Source: Planktothrix sp. PCC 11201
GTDB taxonomy: Bacteria; Cyanobacteriota; Cyanobacteriia; Cyanobacteriales; Microcoleaceae
DNA length: 44,126 bases
NCBI RefSeq assembly: GCF_900009135.1
Contig: NZ_LT797697.1
Coordinates: 49,377-93,502, forward strand
Direction: 5' to 3'
Made by a program: the position numbers and the translations under genes
Notes under the pieces: model-generated
Databases searched by the model: none
The model's input: only the letters and a program-made list of their open reading frames with translations
Told to the model about the DNA's origin: nothing
Part shown: positions 15,490 to 23,331 of the stretch, piece by piece
How the letters are laid out: every line of letters starts with the position of its first letter
Position numbering within the stretch: position 1 is the first letter of the stretch

Positions 15490-16943
15490 CCCTCTTCTGT
15501 CAGTCTCCGAAACCAACAAGTAATAAAAAGTAGAGTTATCCATTGGGAAAATAAGATTGAAATTGATTAATATTCTGAATTAATTTATGAAACCCAAGCA
15601 ATAAATAACGATCAGGAAAAACATCTAACCACGGGGCAATCAACCACAATATAATAGTAGGCTGAATTATTAAACGCAAATTATTTAAAACATTTTTCCA
15701 TCCCTCTTTATGATTCCATTGTTGGTGATTCGAGCAATCTGTGGTGTTTTTTTTGCTCTCCGATTCTCTGGGACTTCCTTGACTTAAAGACCGGAAAACT
15801 TCGGAGTTGAAACTAATCATTAAATACACACAGAAAATGATTTCCCACCATTTTTCTATATCTTGAAAATCCGTCAACCGATAGTCAGTCCAACCCAGTT
15901 CTTGTTTACATTGTCGAAATCCATATTCCACCCATGTTCTTAACCCGTATAAATTACCTAATGTCTTTTTTATCTGGTTCCTATTTTCTGTTAAATTTGT
16001 CATGACAAATGAAGTTGAGGCTTCTGGCATTGTTTCTGGATCTGTGGTGATTTCCCAATAGGTTCTCGGACTTCTTTTTCCAAATATAATTTCTCTAATA
16101 TATCGGGTTTCTGATTCTCCATTGCTAAAAACTCTCTCAAATTTACACCATTTGTTTGCTCTAACTTTCTCCTCGCTTGACATCCAGACTCCATGATTAC
16201 TTCTTATTGCCAGCACCCAAGGTAATCCAAATTTATCTAATGTACTGATAAACGAACTACTTTCACCATAAAGGCTATCTGCTAATACCAATTCAATTTG
16301 AAATCCCAGTTCAACCAACTCTGTTAGGATTTCTGATGCGATTTCAATCTTAGTTTTGTAGACATCTCCTTCTTTTAATGTTCCTTTGGGTTTAAATACT
16401 CTAAACACTAAAGGAAAAGTTATATTTTTATAAACACCGTAAGCATTAACTGATACTATTCCCCGATCTATTTTGCCCACACTTCCCAAGTATTGTCGGG
16501 CTACATAGTCGGTTTTTTTACCCTTTCTCCTATCTCCTGTTTCATCAATTATTACTATAATCTTCTCTTCTTTCAATGCTTTTAGAGTTCGAGCTAATCT
16601 TCTTTCCTTTAATTCCCTTGCTGACCAAGGCGAATTGGCTAAAAAATGATGGAGTGATTGCGGCGACCTAATTCCTACTATTTTAGCAATTTCCGGTAAA
16701 GATTTTCTCGGAATTGGTGAGATGATTCCTAGATGTAAGTATTTAAAACATTCGTAACTTCTAACTTCAGGGAATAGGTCTTTATAACCTTGACAATATT
16801 CATCAATCACTGAAACTGTTGGTTGTGCATCTCTGGCTAAATGTTTGATAATCTGTAATTCTACATCCATTACCCTATCCCCCTTCTAGCTACCCATGTG
16901 GTTTATTTTCTAATTTTACTTCTAGGAGACTGACAGAAGAGGG
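15490..16943 (-). mobile_element. complete IS701-family-like insertion sequence
   Basis: A 1454-bp element bounded by a 23-bp perfect inverted repeat that includes the flanks: 15486-15508 and 16925-16947. Reading the outer ATAT on each side (15486-15489 and 16944-16947) as the 4-bp target duplication leaves ends beginning CCCTCTTCTGTCAGTCTCC. It contains a single intact transposase gene. The insertion lies between ppsA and a DUF488 gene and does not break a recognised gene. Perfect ends and an open transposase frame indicate a recent and possibly still active insertion. Family assignment (IS701 within the IS4-like DDE group) comes from protein features, length and the 4-bp duplication. Confidence 0.88.
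15536..16870 (-). CDS. DDE transposase, IS701-like
   Basis: 444 residues. An N-terminal region with LHHFLANSPWS is followed by VIIDETGDRRKGKKTDYVARQY (first Asp), LVLADSLYGESSSFI (second Asp) and the Y/E block WVEYGFRQCKQELGWTDYR (Glu), the order expected for IS4/IS701-type DDE enzymes. This family has the N-terminal DUF4338/IRK-like part and cuts and pastes the element. The frame is intact, the start ATG at 16870 lies 73 bp inside the right end, and the stop lies 46 bp inside the left end. No frameshift is seen. Confidence 0.88.
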   Translation of the reverse strand: MDVELQIIKHLARDAQPTVSVIDEYCQGYKDLFPEVRSYECFKYLHLGIISPIPRKSLPEIAKIVGIRSPQSLHHFLANSPWSARELKERRLARTLKALKEEKIIVIIDETGDRRKGKKTDYVARQYLGSVGKIDRGIVSVNAYGVYKNITFPLVFRVFKPKGTLKEGDVYKTKIEIASEILTELVELGFQIELVLADSLYGESSSFISTLDKFGLPWVLAIRSNHGVWMSSEEKVRANKWCKFERVFSNGESETRYIREIIFGKRSPRTYWEITTDPETMPEASTSFVMTNLTENRNQIKKTLGNLYGLRTWVEYGFRQCKQELGWTDYRLTDFQDIEKWWEIIFCVYLMISFNSEVFRSLSQGSPRESESKKNTTDCSNHQQWNHKEGWKNVLNNLRLIIQPTIILWLIAPWLDVFPDRYLLLGFHKLIQNINQFQSYFPNG

Positions 16944-16945
16944 AT

Positions 16946-17048
16946 ATAGCAGTTGCCACATCTATTAGGACATTCTTGAAAGCTAAAAGCTACTTATAGT
17001 AAGTATTTACCTATTGCCCATTGCCCATTCCCTATTGCCTCTTGCTAT
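16946..17048. repeat. intergenic repeat: TATAGCAGT...TAGGACA plus TTGCCCATTCCC tract
   Basis: The block TATAGCAGTTGCCAC...TTAGGACA followed by TATTGCCCATTGCCCATTCC resembles the block at 20469-20550 (TATAGCAGTCG...TTAGGACA then TTGCCTATTCCC). A dispersed intergenic repeat of unknown role; part of it may be the promoter region of the DUF488 gene. Confidence 0.5.
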
Positions 17049-17069
17049 ATATTGCATTTTTATGGAAAT

Positions 17070-17498
17070 ATGAAAAATAATATTTCTAAACTCAAAAATA
17101 AACTAATTCTAACCTTCGGATATGGTAATCGAAAAAACTATGATGTGTTTTTAGAATATCTGAACAAATATCAGGTTAATTTTGTCATTGACATCAGAAT
17201 GACTCCCCGGGCTTGGAGTCGTAAATGGTATGGGAATAAACTTCAAGAAGTTTGTGAAGCTCATAATGTTAAATACATCTCTAAAACTGCTTTGGGTAAT
17301 ACATCTGGTCAACAAAATTGGATTCCTCCCGACCGAGAAGCCGCCGGTATCGCTCTGCGTGAAGTTGCTGAACTCGCTGAAAAAGGAACGGTCTTATTAT
17401 TGTGTGCTGAAATGAACTTTAATAGATGTCATAGAACAGATGTGGCTAGTCATCTAATTAAACTAATTTCTAATAGTCAAATCGAACATTTAGAGTAG
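17070..17498 (+). CDS. DUF488 domain protein
   Basis: About 142 residues from the ATG at 17070; an upstream TTG at 17052 is in frame but less likely. Typical DUF488 features are ILTFGYGNRKNYDVFLEYL at the N-terminus, VIDIRMTPRAWSRKWYG (the D-x-R-xxP block), ISKTALGN, and a C-terminal LLLCAEMNFNRCHRTDVASHL with the Cys/Arg-Cys-His motif. The function of the family is not known; the conserved Asp, Arg, Cys and His suggest an enzyme or nucleic acid-related role. It starts about 125 bp outside the IS701-like element, and the PBP1C gene follows 90 bp downstream on the same strand. Confidence 0.82.
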   Translation: MKNNISKLKNKLILTFGYGNRKNYDVFLEYLNKYQVNFVIDIRMTPRAWSRKWYGNKLQEVCEAHNVKYISKTALGNTSGQQNWIPPDREAAGIALREVAELAEKGTVLLLCAEMNFNRCHRTDVASHLIKLISNSQIEHLE

Positions 17499-17588
17499 AT
17501 TAACTTATTTTTTTTAATACAAGAGATATTGATAAGGATTTGGCAGTCGGTGGAAAGAAATATCCTAAAACCGATACTAGGTAACCAA

Positions 17589-19997
17589 ATGAACCGAATT
17601 TCGCCCCGGATTTTATCTTGTTTTCGCCATCGGGCAATCCGCACTATTTTAGTCCTATTCTGTTTAGGGGGAATAGTACGATTATTTCCCTATTTGATCC
17701 CCATTCATGCAGCAGATATTCAACAAAGAGATGTGGCTTTTGAATTTAGCGATCGCAATAATTTACCCTTGGGAACAATTCTGAGTTCCGATCAAAATCA
17801 TACCGCAATTGTTCCTTTAAGTCAAGTTTCACCCCATTTTATTCAAGGAATTATTGCGGCTGAAGATAAACGCTATTATCAACATGGGGCGGTTGATTCG
17901 GTTGCCCTGATTCGTTCTATTTTAGAAGCCTTTCAAGCCAAGAAAATTGTTAGTGGTGCGTCTACTATTACCATGCAATTAGCTAGATTATTAGAACCCG
18001 CACCTCGAACCTTACCGAATAAATTCGGTGAAATTTGGTTATCTTGGCGACTCACCGCCGGAATGAATCAACAGGAAATACTAGAAAATTATATTAATCG
18101 TTTACCCATGGGAGGTAATTTATATGGCGTTGAGGCGGCGGCAAAAACCTATTTTAATACCTCATCATTAGAGTTAAATTTAGCCCAAGCAAGTCTATTA
18201 GCCGCCCTTCCTAATGACCCCACCGACCTGAATCCTTATTATAATTTATCCTCCTTAAAAAAACGTCAAAATTATGTATTAAAAAGAATGGTTGAAGATG
18301 GATATATTACCACTATTCAAGCGGAACGCGCCTATCAAGAAAAGTTACAATTCCAACCCCAACAACAAGGAATTATCGCCGCCCCCCATTTTTTATTCTG
18401 GCTAACCGAAAAGTTAACCAATTCTCTCCCCCCTTCCCCCATTAATAAGGGGAGTATTTATCAAGAAATAACCCCTAACCCTCCTCCTCCTAACTCTCCC
18501 CCCCTTACCAAGGGGGAGCCGGGGGGGGTCAGAGAGTCAACCTATAAAATTAAAACCACAATAGATCGCCCTTTACAACAATTTGTTGAAGCCCAAATCC
18601 AACAAATTATTACCAGTTTAAAAGACCATAATGTTCATCATGCTGCGGCTTTAGTAATTAATAATCATACCGGAGAAGTATTAGCTTATGTTGGTTCTCC
18701 TGATTATTTTAATACCGATAAATTCGGGCGAAATGATGGTGTTCAAGCCTGGCGACAACCCGGATCAACCTTGAAACCTTTTTTATATGAATTAGCCTTA
18801 TCAAAAGCAATTATTCAACCCCATAGCATATTAGCAGATGTCCCTAGTTATTACGCCATTCCAGGGGCAAAACTTTACAGTCCAACGGACTATAGCGAAA
18901 CATTTTTAGGCCCGGTGCGGGTGCGGGTAGCCTTGGCAAACTCTTTAAATGTTCCCGCCGTGAAAGTATTAGAAAAAGTCACGGTGACCGTATTTTTAGA
19001 ACGATTAAAACAATTAGGATTTCAACATTTAACCCAATCTCCTGATTATTATGGTTTAGGATTAACTTTAGGAAGTGGAGAAGTAAGTTTATGGGAATTA
19101 GCCCAGGCTTATTTAATTATGGCAAATCAAGGTAAAATAGTCACACCAAATGTGATCATAAATCAAACTAAAGACATTAAAAATTCTCAACTTTCTATTG
19201 ATGCTCCTGTCACCTGGCAATTAATCACCAATATGTTAAGTGATGCCCATGCCAGATCCCATTCCTTTGGTATTGATTCTGTCTTGAATTTACCCTTTCC
19301 CGTTGCAGTTAAAACCGGAACTTCTTCCAATTATCGAGATACTTGGACAGTAGGTTTTACCACGGATTATACCGTAGCAACTTGGGTGGGAAATTTTGAC
19401 GGTCAAGGGATGCAAAATGTATCGGGAGTGACGGGTGCTGCACCCTTATGGAACCGGATTTTATTGCATTTACATGAAACAAAAGAACCTGCTAATTTTC
19501 CCGCCCCAGAAGGGTTAATTCAGTTACCCATTTGTGCGACTACCGGGTTACGTCCGACGAAAGATTGTTCCGGTGGAATAGTATTAGAATATTTTGATCC
19601 TAAAGCGATCACCGAATACGAGAAAAAATCTCCTAAATTAGTTTTAAATTCTGAATATAATGAATGGTTATCTCGACAATCTCATCCTCAGTTAACCCAA
19701 AATCAGTTAAAAATTATTTCTCCTGAAGCTGATGATTATTTTATAATTAATTCGGGAGAACCTGCTCAGTTAGAATTTAAAGTTATTGGCAATTCTCAAG
19801 AGTCTGTGGAATGGTGGTTAAATGGGGAAAAATTAAATTCTCAGTCTGATCATTCTCTGTTTTGGCAATTACAACCTGGACAATGGAGATTAACAGTTAA
19901 ACAAGGTACTCAACAGGATAGTGTTCAATTTCAAGTGCAAAAAGCCAACAAAAAACCATATCGTCGAGGTTTTTCGCTTGTCAATACTAATAAATAG
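17589..19997 (+). CDS. pbpC: penicillin-binding protein 1C (bifunctional glycosyltransferase/transpeptidase)
   Basis: 802 residues from the ATG at 17589, which has TAGGT 6 nt upstream; a TTG at 17529 would add 20 residues without a better site. An N-terminal anchor (about 18-40) precedes the GT51 domain with AEDKRYYQHGAVD (catalytic Glu92) and GASTITMQLARLL. The transpeptidase domain has PGSTLKPF (Ser393, Lys396), SLNVPAV and KTGTSSNYRDTW. The C-terminal part (about 690-790) is the BiPBP_C beta domain, typical of PbpC. It polymerises and cross-links peptidoglycan at the inner membrane. A Pro-rich segment at about 281-316, between the two enzyme domains, is encoded by C-rich repeat DNA resembling an intergenic repeat and looks like an in-frame insertion. 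Confidence 0.93.
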   Translation: MNRISPRILSCFRHRAIRTILVLFCLGGIVRLFPYLIPIHAADIQQRDVAFEFSDRNNLPLGTILSSDQNHTAIVPLSQVSPHFIQGIIAAEDKRYYQHGAVDSVALIRSILEAFQAKKIVSGASTITMQLARLLEPAPRTLPNKFGEIWLSWRLTAGMNQQEILENYINRLPMGGNLYGVEAAAKTYFNTSSLELNLAQASLLAALPNDPTDLNPYYNLSSLKKRQNYVLKRMVEDGYITTIQAERAYQEKLQFQPQQQGIIAAPHFLFWLTEKLTNSLPPSPINKGSIYQEITPNPPPPNSPPLTKGEPGGVRESTYKIKTTIDRPLQQFVEAQIQQIITSLKDHNVHHAAALVINNHTGEVLAYVGSPDYFNTDKFGRNDGVQAWRQPGSTLKPFLYELALSKAIIQPHSILADVPSYYAIPGAKLYSPTDYSETFLGPVRVRVALANSLNVPAVKVLEKVTVTVFLERLKQLGFQHLTQSPDYYGLGLTLGSGEVSLWELAQAYLIMANQGKIVTPNVIINQTKDIKNSQLSIDAPVTWQLITNMLSDAHARSHSFGIDSVLNLPFPVAVKTGTSSNYRDTWTVGFTTDYTVATWVGNFDGQGMQNVSGVTGAAPLWNRILLHLHETKEPANFPAPEGLIQLPICATTGLRPTKDCSGGIVLEYFDPKAITEYEKKSPKLVLNSEYNEWLSRQSHPQLTQNQLKIISPEADDYFIINSGEPAQLEFKVIGNSQESVEWWLNGEKLNSQSDHSLFWQLQPGQWRLTVKQGTQQDSVQFQVQKANKKPYRRGFSLVNTNK
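18424..18537. repeat. C-rich/G-rich repeat element inside pbpC
   Basis: CCCCCCTTCCCCC...AAGGGGAG and CCCCCCCTTACCAAGGGGGAG are inverted C/G tracts like the intergenic element at 32338-32371. Here the sequence lies in frame inside the coding region and produces a Pro-, Gly- and Lys-rich loop. Confidence 0.6.
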
Positions 19998-20196
19998 GTT
20001 TAGATAATTTATGGCTCTAATTAAGTTGTAGCTGTATTGGTTAATTGTAGTGAATCATACAGATTCTTTTCTTTACAAAACCTTTATAATCCTAGACAAA
20101 TTCTTTTCCAATCCTTTACCTAATTGTTGATTGAGATTTATAAACTAGAAAATAGACAACCGAAAAAAGTTGTATTGTCCCTCAACAAGTTTAAAT

Positions 20197-20457
20197 ATGC
20201 TTAACCTGATTTCTCCTCTGCTTAACCCTCTCCGTCAATGGTTGGATAATCTGGATATTCACAACCCTGATTTGGCGTTATTTTTATATCGGGTAATTCC
20301 GGCGCAGTGTCCGTTTGCCCGGAATATCAAACTATTTGGACATACCATTGTACACATTCCTCCCCTGTGCAAATTCAATCCTTTATATGAACAATTGATG
20401 GGTTTGCGGTTTCGGGCAATGTGTTATTTAGTTGATGACTGTGGTATGACGATTTGA
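20197..20457 (+). CDS. Mo-dependent nitrogenase C-terminal-domain-like small protein
   Basis: 86 residues from the ATG at 20197; the in-frame TTG at 20170 is less likely. The phrase CPFARNIKLFGHTIVHIPP followed by CKFNPLYEQLMGLRFRAMCYL matches the stand-alone Mo-nitro_C family, which is widespread in cyanobacteria, including strains without nitrogenase. The domain name comes from a nitrogenase-associated protein; its function is unknown. There are four Cys residues. No clear Shine-Dalgarno sequence. No nif gene is present in this window, so it gives no evidence for nitrogen fixation. Confidence 0.75.
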   Translation: MLNLISPLLNPLRQWLDNLDIHNPDLALFLYRVIPAQCPFARNIKLFGHTIVHIPPLCKFNPLYEQLMGLRFRAMCYLVDDCGMTI

Positions 20458-20468
20458 CCCTTGAAATT

Positions 20469-20550
20469 ATAGCAGTCGTACCGGGCTGTTAGGACAAAAA
20501 CAAATGCTTATTCTTTACTATTGCTTGTTGCCTATTCCCTATTCCCTTCT
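20469..20550. repeat. second copy of the TATAGCAGT/TAGGACA + TTGCCTATTCCC intergenic repeat
   Basis: Resembles 16946-17048 in order of elements: TATAGCAGT, a spacer, TTAGGACA, then a TTGCCTATTCCCTATTCCC tract. It lies between two convergent genes. Confidence 0.5.
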
Positions 20551-20551
20551 A

Positions 20552-23248
20552 TCAGTATTTTTCAATAGCAGGTCGAACTAAAATAACTGTACATTGACAG
20601 TTTTTAGCGATCGCTTCTGGAATATTACCTTGAATTACTTGTCGTAACATTCCCTCTCGACTTGCGCCTAATACAATCACATCACATTGATCTTTATCCG
20701 CTAAGTCAATCACCGCTTCCGATACGGAATTAGAACAAACATTGCTAAAAATTACCTCCGTATTTAAACGATGACTTAAATTTTCCGAACCTTGGTTAAA
20801 ATCTATAATTTCTTGTGTAGAAATCATACTTTTAACTACTCGAAAAAGACAAATTTTGGGAGAGAAACTTAACTTAACTAATGCAGGTAAAAGCTGCACC
20901 GAAACTGAATTTTCCAGAGTGTCTCTAACTGGAACTAACCAACGATGCCAAGCCAAAACTGGGCAATTAGCAGGATCAGAATTGGTATTAGTTTCAGGAG
21001 CATGAGGCGTTTGATTTTGACCCCATTTTATCAACATAACTTGGCAGGGAACTAGACGAATAACCGCATCCATCACATTACCAAAAATTCGATCTGGTGC
21101 TGATATATCCCCATGCCAACCCATTAATAATAAATCAATATGTTCCTCTTGAGTTATTTCTAAAATCGCTTGGGCAACATCATGGGCAACTCGAATTTGA
21201 GTATGAACAGAAATCTTTAAATTCTGCCCTAAACGTTCGGCTTGTTGTAATAAACGCCGACTTTTTGTTAATCGTACAGAGGTTTCCGAAGGAGATTTAC
21301 TATAGGGAATAGTAATCACTGTAATACATTCTAATTCATAATTGCGTTCCTGGGCGATCGTTACGGCAACTTTTAATAATGCTGGGGCAGTTTGGGGGTT
21401 ATATAGTGATACTAATAAACGCCCATTTCCCGTTTGCGGCCCCCTAGTTTGATAGACAATATAAGAAGATTCATGATGTCGCCCGACTTGGGTTGCTTCC
21501 CCATTAATCTGCCCTAATTCTGCCCGAATAATATCACTGCGAGTAATAATTCCCACTAAATGATGACGTTCTACAACGGGTAAACGACTGAGTTTATAAT
21601 GACCCAATAAGTATAATACCTGAGTTAAATTATCATCGGGATTAACAGTAATTGGTTGAGTAGTCATTAACTGATTAATCGGAGTATGATTGGGTAATTG
21701 ACGATTACTAATTTGGGCTAAATCAGTTTGGGTAATAATTCCGACTAACTTGCCATTTTCAGTGACAGGAAATCCACGATGATGAGATTTTGCAAAGGCT
21801 TCAATCACTTGTTCTAAAGTCAAATGACCTGCCAGGGTTTCGACATTTCTTTGCATCACATCAGCAGCCCGTAATTTCTCTAATATTCCATCAATAGGTT
21901 GATCAGGTTTGAGTTCGATTCCACTCAATTTTAATAACTGATCATAGAGAGATTCAGGATCAATTTTTTCCGCAATTAAATAGGCTACAATAGAAGAAAT
22001 CATTAACGGTAAAACTAACCCGAAATCCGTTGTAATTTCAAACACAATCACAACCGCCGTCATCGGTGTTCGCGCCACAGCACAAAAAAAAGCCCCCATT
22101 CCCGCAAAGGCAAAAACCATGGGTTGGTCAATTCCTAACATAAATTCTGATTCCCAGGTTCCGACTAAATTACCTAGGGCTGAACCTAATACTAAAGAAG
22201 GGGCAAATAATCCCCCAGGTGCGCCAGAACTGGCTGCAATTATAGTCAGAAGAAAATGAGCCGTAAATACTAAAGCACTGGTTTTCCAGGGTAATTCCCC
22301 ACTTAAAATTAATTCTCGAATTCCGGTATTATTTCTAAAGGAAAGGGGCAATAATGATACGAATAAACCCGATAATAACCCGGCAACTGCCATACGCTGA
22401 GGTAATCCCCAACGTAACACTCGGCGATTAAATTTTGAACCGGCAATAATACTGTGACCAAAAATTGTTCCTAAAACTCCCGCTAGAATTCCTAATAGAA
22501 TAAATAAAGGAATTTCTCTAGCATAGAGCAATCGATCCTGTATGGTTTCTAATATGATCGTTTTTGTCACACTATTACTGAATTCTTGACCTCCTAATAA
22601 ACGGGAAACCACCGCACCAATAAAAGAGGCAATAATCGCCGGGCCGAGGGTAATTCCTGACACATCATGCAGCAGTTCTTCTACTACAAATAACACCCCG
22701 GCGATCGGGGCATTAAATCCAGCGGCTAATCCGGCGGCGGCACCACAAGCGATTAATTGACGACGGTAATTCGGAGAAGTAGGAACCCAACGACTAATCC
22801 AAGCGGCTAAAGCGGCACCAATTTGGACAGTCGGCCCCTGACGTCCTAAAGTTAATCCAGAACCCATCGTAAACATCGTGCCAATAAGTTTAGCAAATGC
22901 CACTCGGAAGTCAAGGGAAATGGGTTCTCCAGCCAATGCTGCTTTTACTTGTGGAATCCCACTTCCGGCGGTTTCTGGTGCTAATCTTTCCACTAAAAAA
23001 CCCGTTAATAAACCGCCAATTAATCCCACACCTGGAAGAAATATCCAAGCAGGAATCGCGGAATTTAAGGATGTGGAAATTCGCCAAGAACCTAACCAAC
23101 CCGCACCTTCTTTTAATAGAAATGCCGCTAAACCGGACACTAAGCCAATTAAACCCGCTTCAATAATGGCAAAACGTTTCGGGGTCGTGGGTGATAAAAT
23201 TTTGGAGAACAGAACGGAAACTTCTCTGGGGATAGAGATGCGCCACAT
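20552..23248 (-). CDS. ClC-type anion transporter fused to two CBS and two USP domains
   Basis: 898 residues. The ClC membrane domain (about 25-430) has GSGIPQVK (95-102), GRQGPTVQIG (135-144), FNAPIAGVLFVVEEL (178-192) and GAPGGLFAPSLVLGS, the chloride-pathway motifs. The external gating Glu of GREGP is replaced by Gln137, while the internal proton-pathway Glu pair (190-191) is kept. Two CBS domains follow (DVMQRNVETL..., QLMTTQPITV...), then two universal-stress-like domains, each ending in a C-Q/C-V-I/M-L-I/V segment (VPCQVMLIKW and NCQCTVILVRP). CBS and USP parts probably sense adenine nucleotides or stress. It lies downstream of panC-cmk on the same strand, separated by a repeat. Confidence 0.9.
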   Translation of the reverse strand: MWRISIPREVSVLFSKILSPTTPKRFAIIEAGLIGLVSGLAAFLLKEGAGWLGSWRISTSLNSAIPAWIFLPGVGLIGGLLTGFLVERLAPETAGSGIPQVKAALAGEPISLDFRVAFAKLIGTMFTMGSGLTLGRQGPTVQIGAALAAWISRWVPTSPNYRRQLIACGAAAGLAAGFNAPIAGVLFVVEELLHDVSGITLGPAIIASFIGAVVSRLLGGQEFSNSVTKTIILETIQDRLLYAREIPLFILLGILAGVLGTIFGHSIIAGSKFNRRVLRWGLPQRMAVAGLLSGLFVSLLPLSFRNNTGIRELILSGELPWKTSALVFTAHFLLTIIAASSGAPGGLFAPSLVLGSALGNLVGTWESEFMLGIDQPMVFAFAGMGAFFCAVARTPMTAVVIVFEITTDFGLVLPLMISSIVAYLIAEKIDPESLYDQLLKLSGIELKPDQPIDGILEKLRAADVMQRNVETLAGHLTLEQVIEAFAKSHHRGFPVTENGKLVGIITQTDLAQISNRQLPNHTPINQLMTTQPITVNPDDNLTQVLYLLGHYKLSRLPVVERHHLVGIITRSDIIRAELGQINGEATQVGRHHESSYIVYQTRGPQTGNGRLLVSLYNPQTAPALLKVAVTIAQERNYELECITVITIPYSKSPSETSVRLTKSRRLLQQAERLGQNLKISVHTQIRVAHDVAQAILEITQEEHIDLLLMGWHGDISAPDRIFGNVMDAVIRLVPCQVMLIKWGQNQTPHAPETNTNSDPANCPVLAWHRWLVPVRDTLENSVSVQLLPALVKLSFSPKICLFRVVKSMISTQEIIDFNQGSENLSHRLNTEVIFSNVCSNSVSEAVIDLADKDQCDVIVLGASREGMLRQVIQGNIPEAIAKNCQCTVILVRPAIEKY

Positions 23249-23249
23249 A

Positions 23250-23331
23250 ATCAGTCATCAGTTAACAGTTATCAGTTATCAGTTATCAGTTAAGAAGTTA
23301 ACAGTTATTAGTCATCAGTTAACTGATGACT
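23250..23331. repeat. CAGTTATCAGTTA-type short repeats with inverted copies
   Basis: Tandem TCAGTCATCAGTTAACAG and CAGTTATCAGTTATCAGTTA units are followed by an inverted CAGTTAACTGATGACTGA. They fill the gap between panC-cmk and the ClC gene and overlap the last codons of panC-cmk. A hairpin can form. Confidence 0.8.

Noticed and set aside
17052-17069. TTG start of the DUF488 gene
   Set aside because: It adds six atypical residues before an ATG that begins the conserved N-terminus.
20197-20457. Evidence of nitrogen fixation
   Set aside because: The Mo-nitro_C-like domain alone is common in non-fixing cyanobacteria and no nif gene is in the window.
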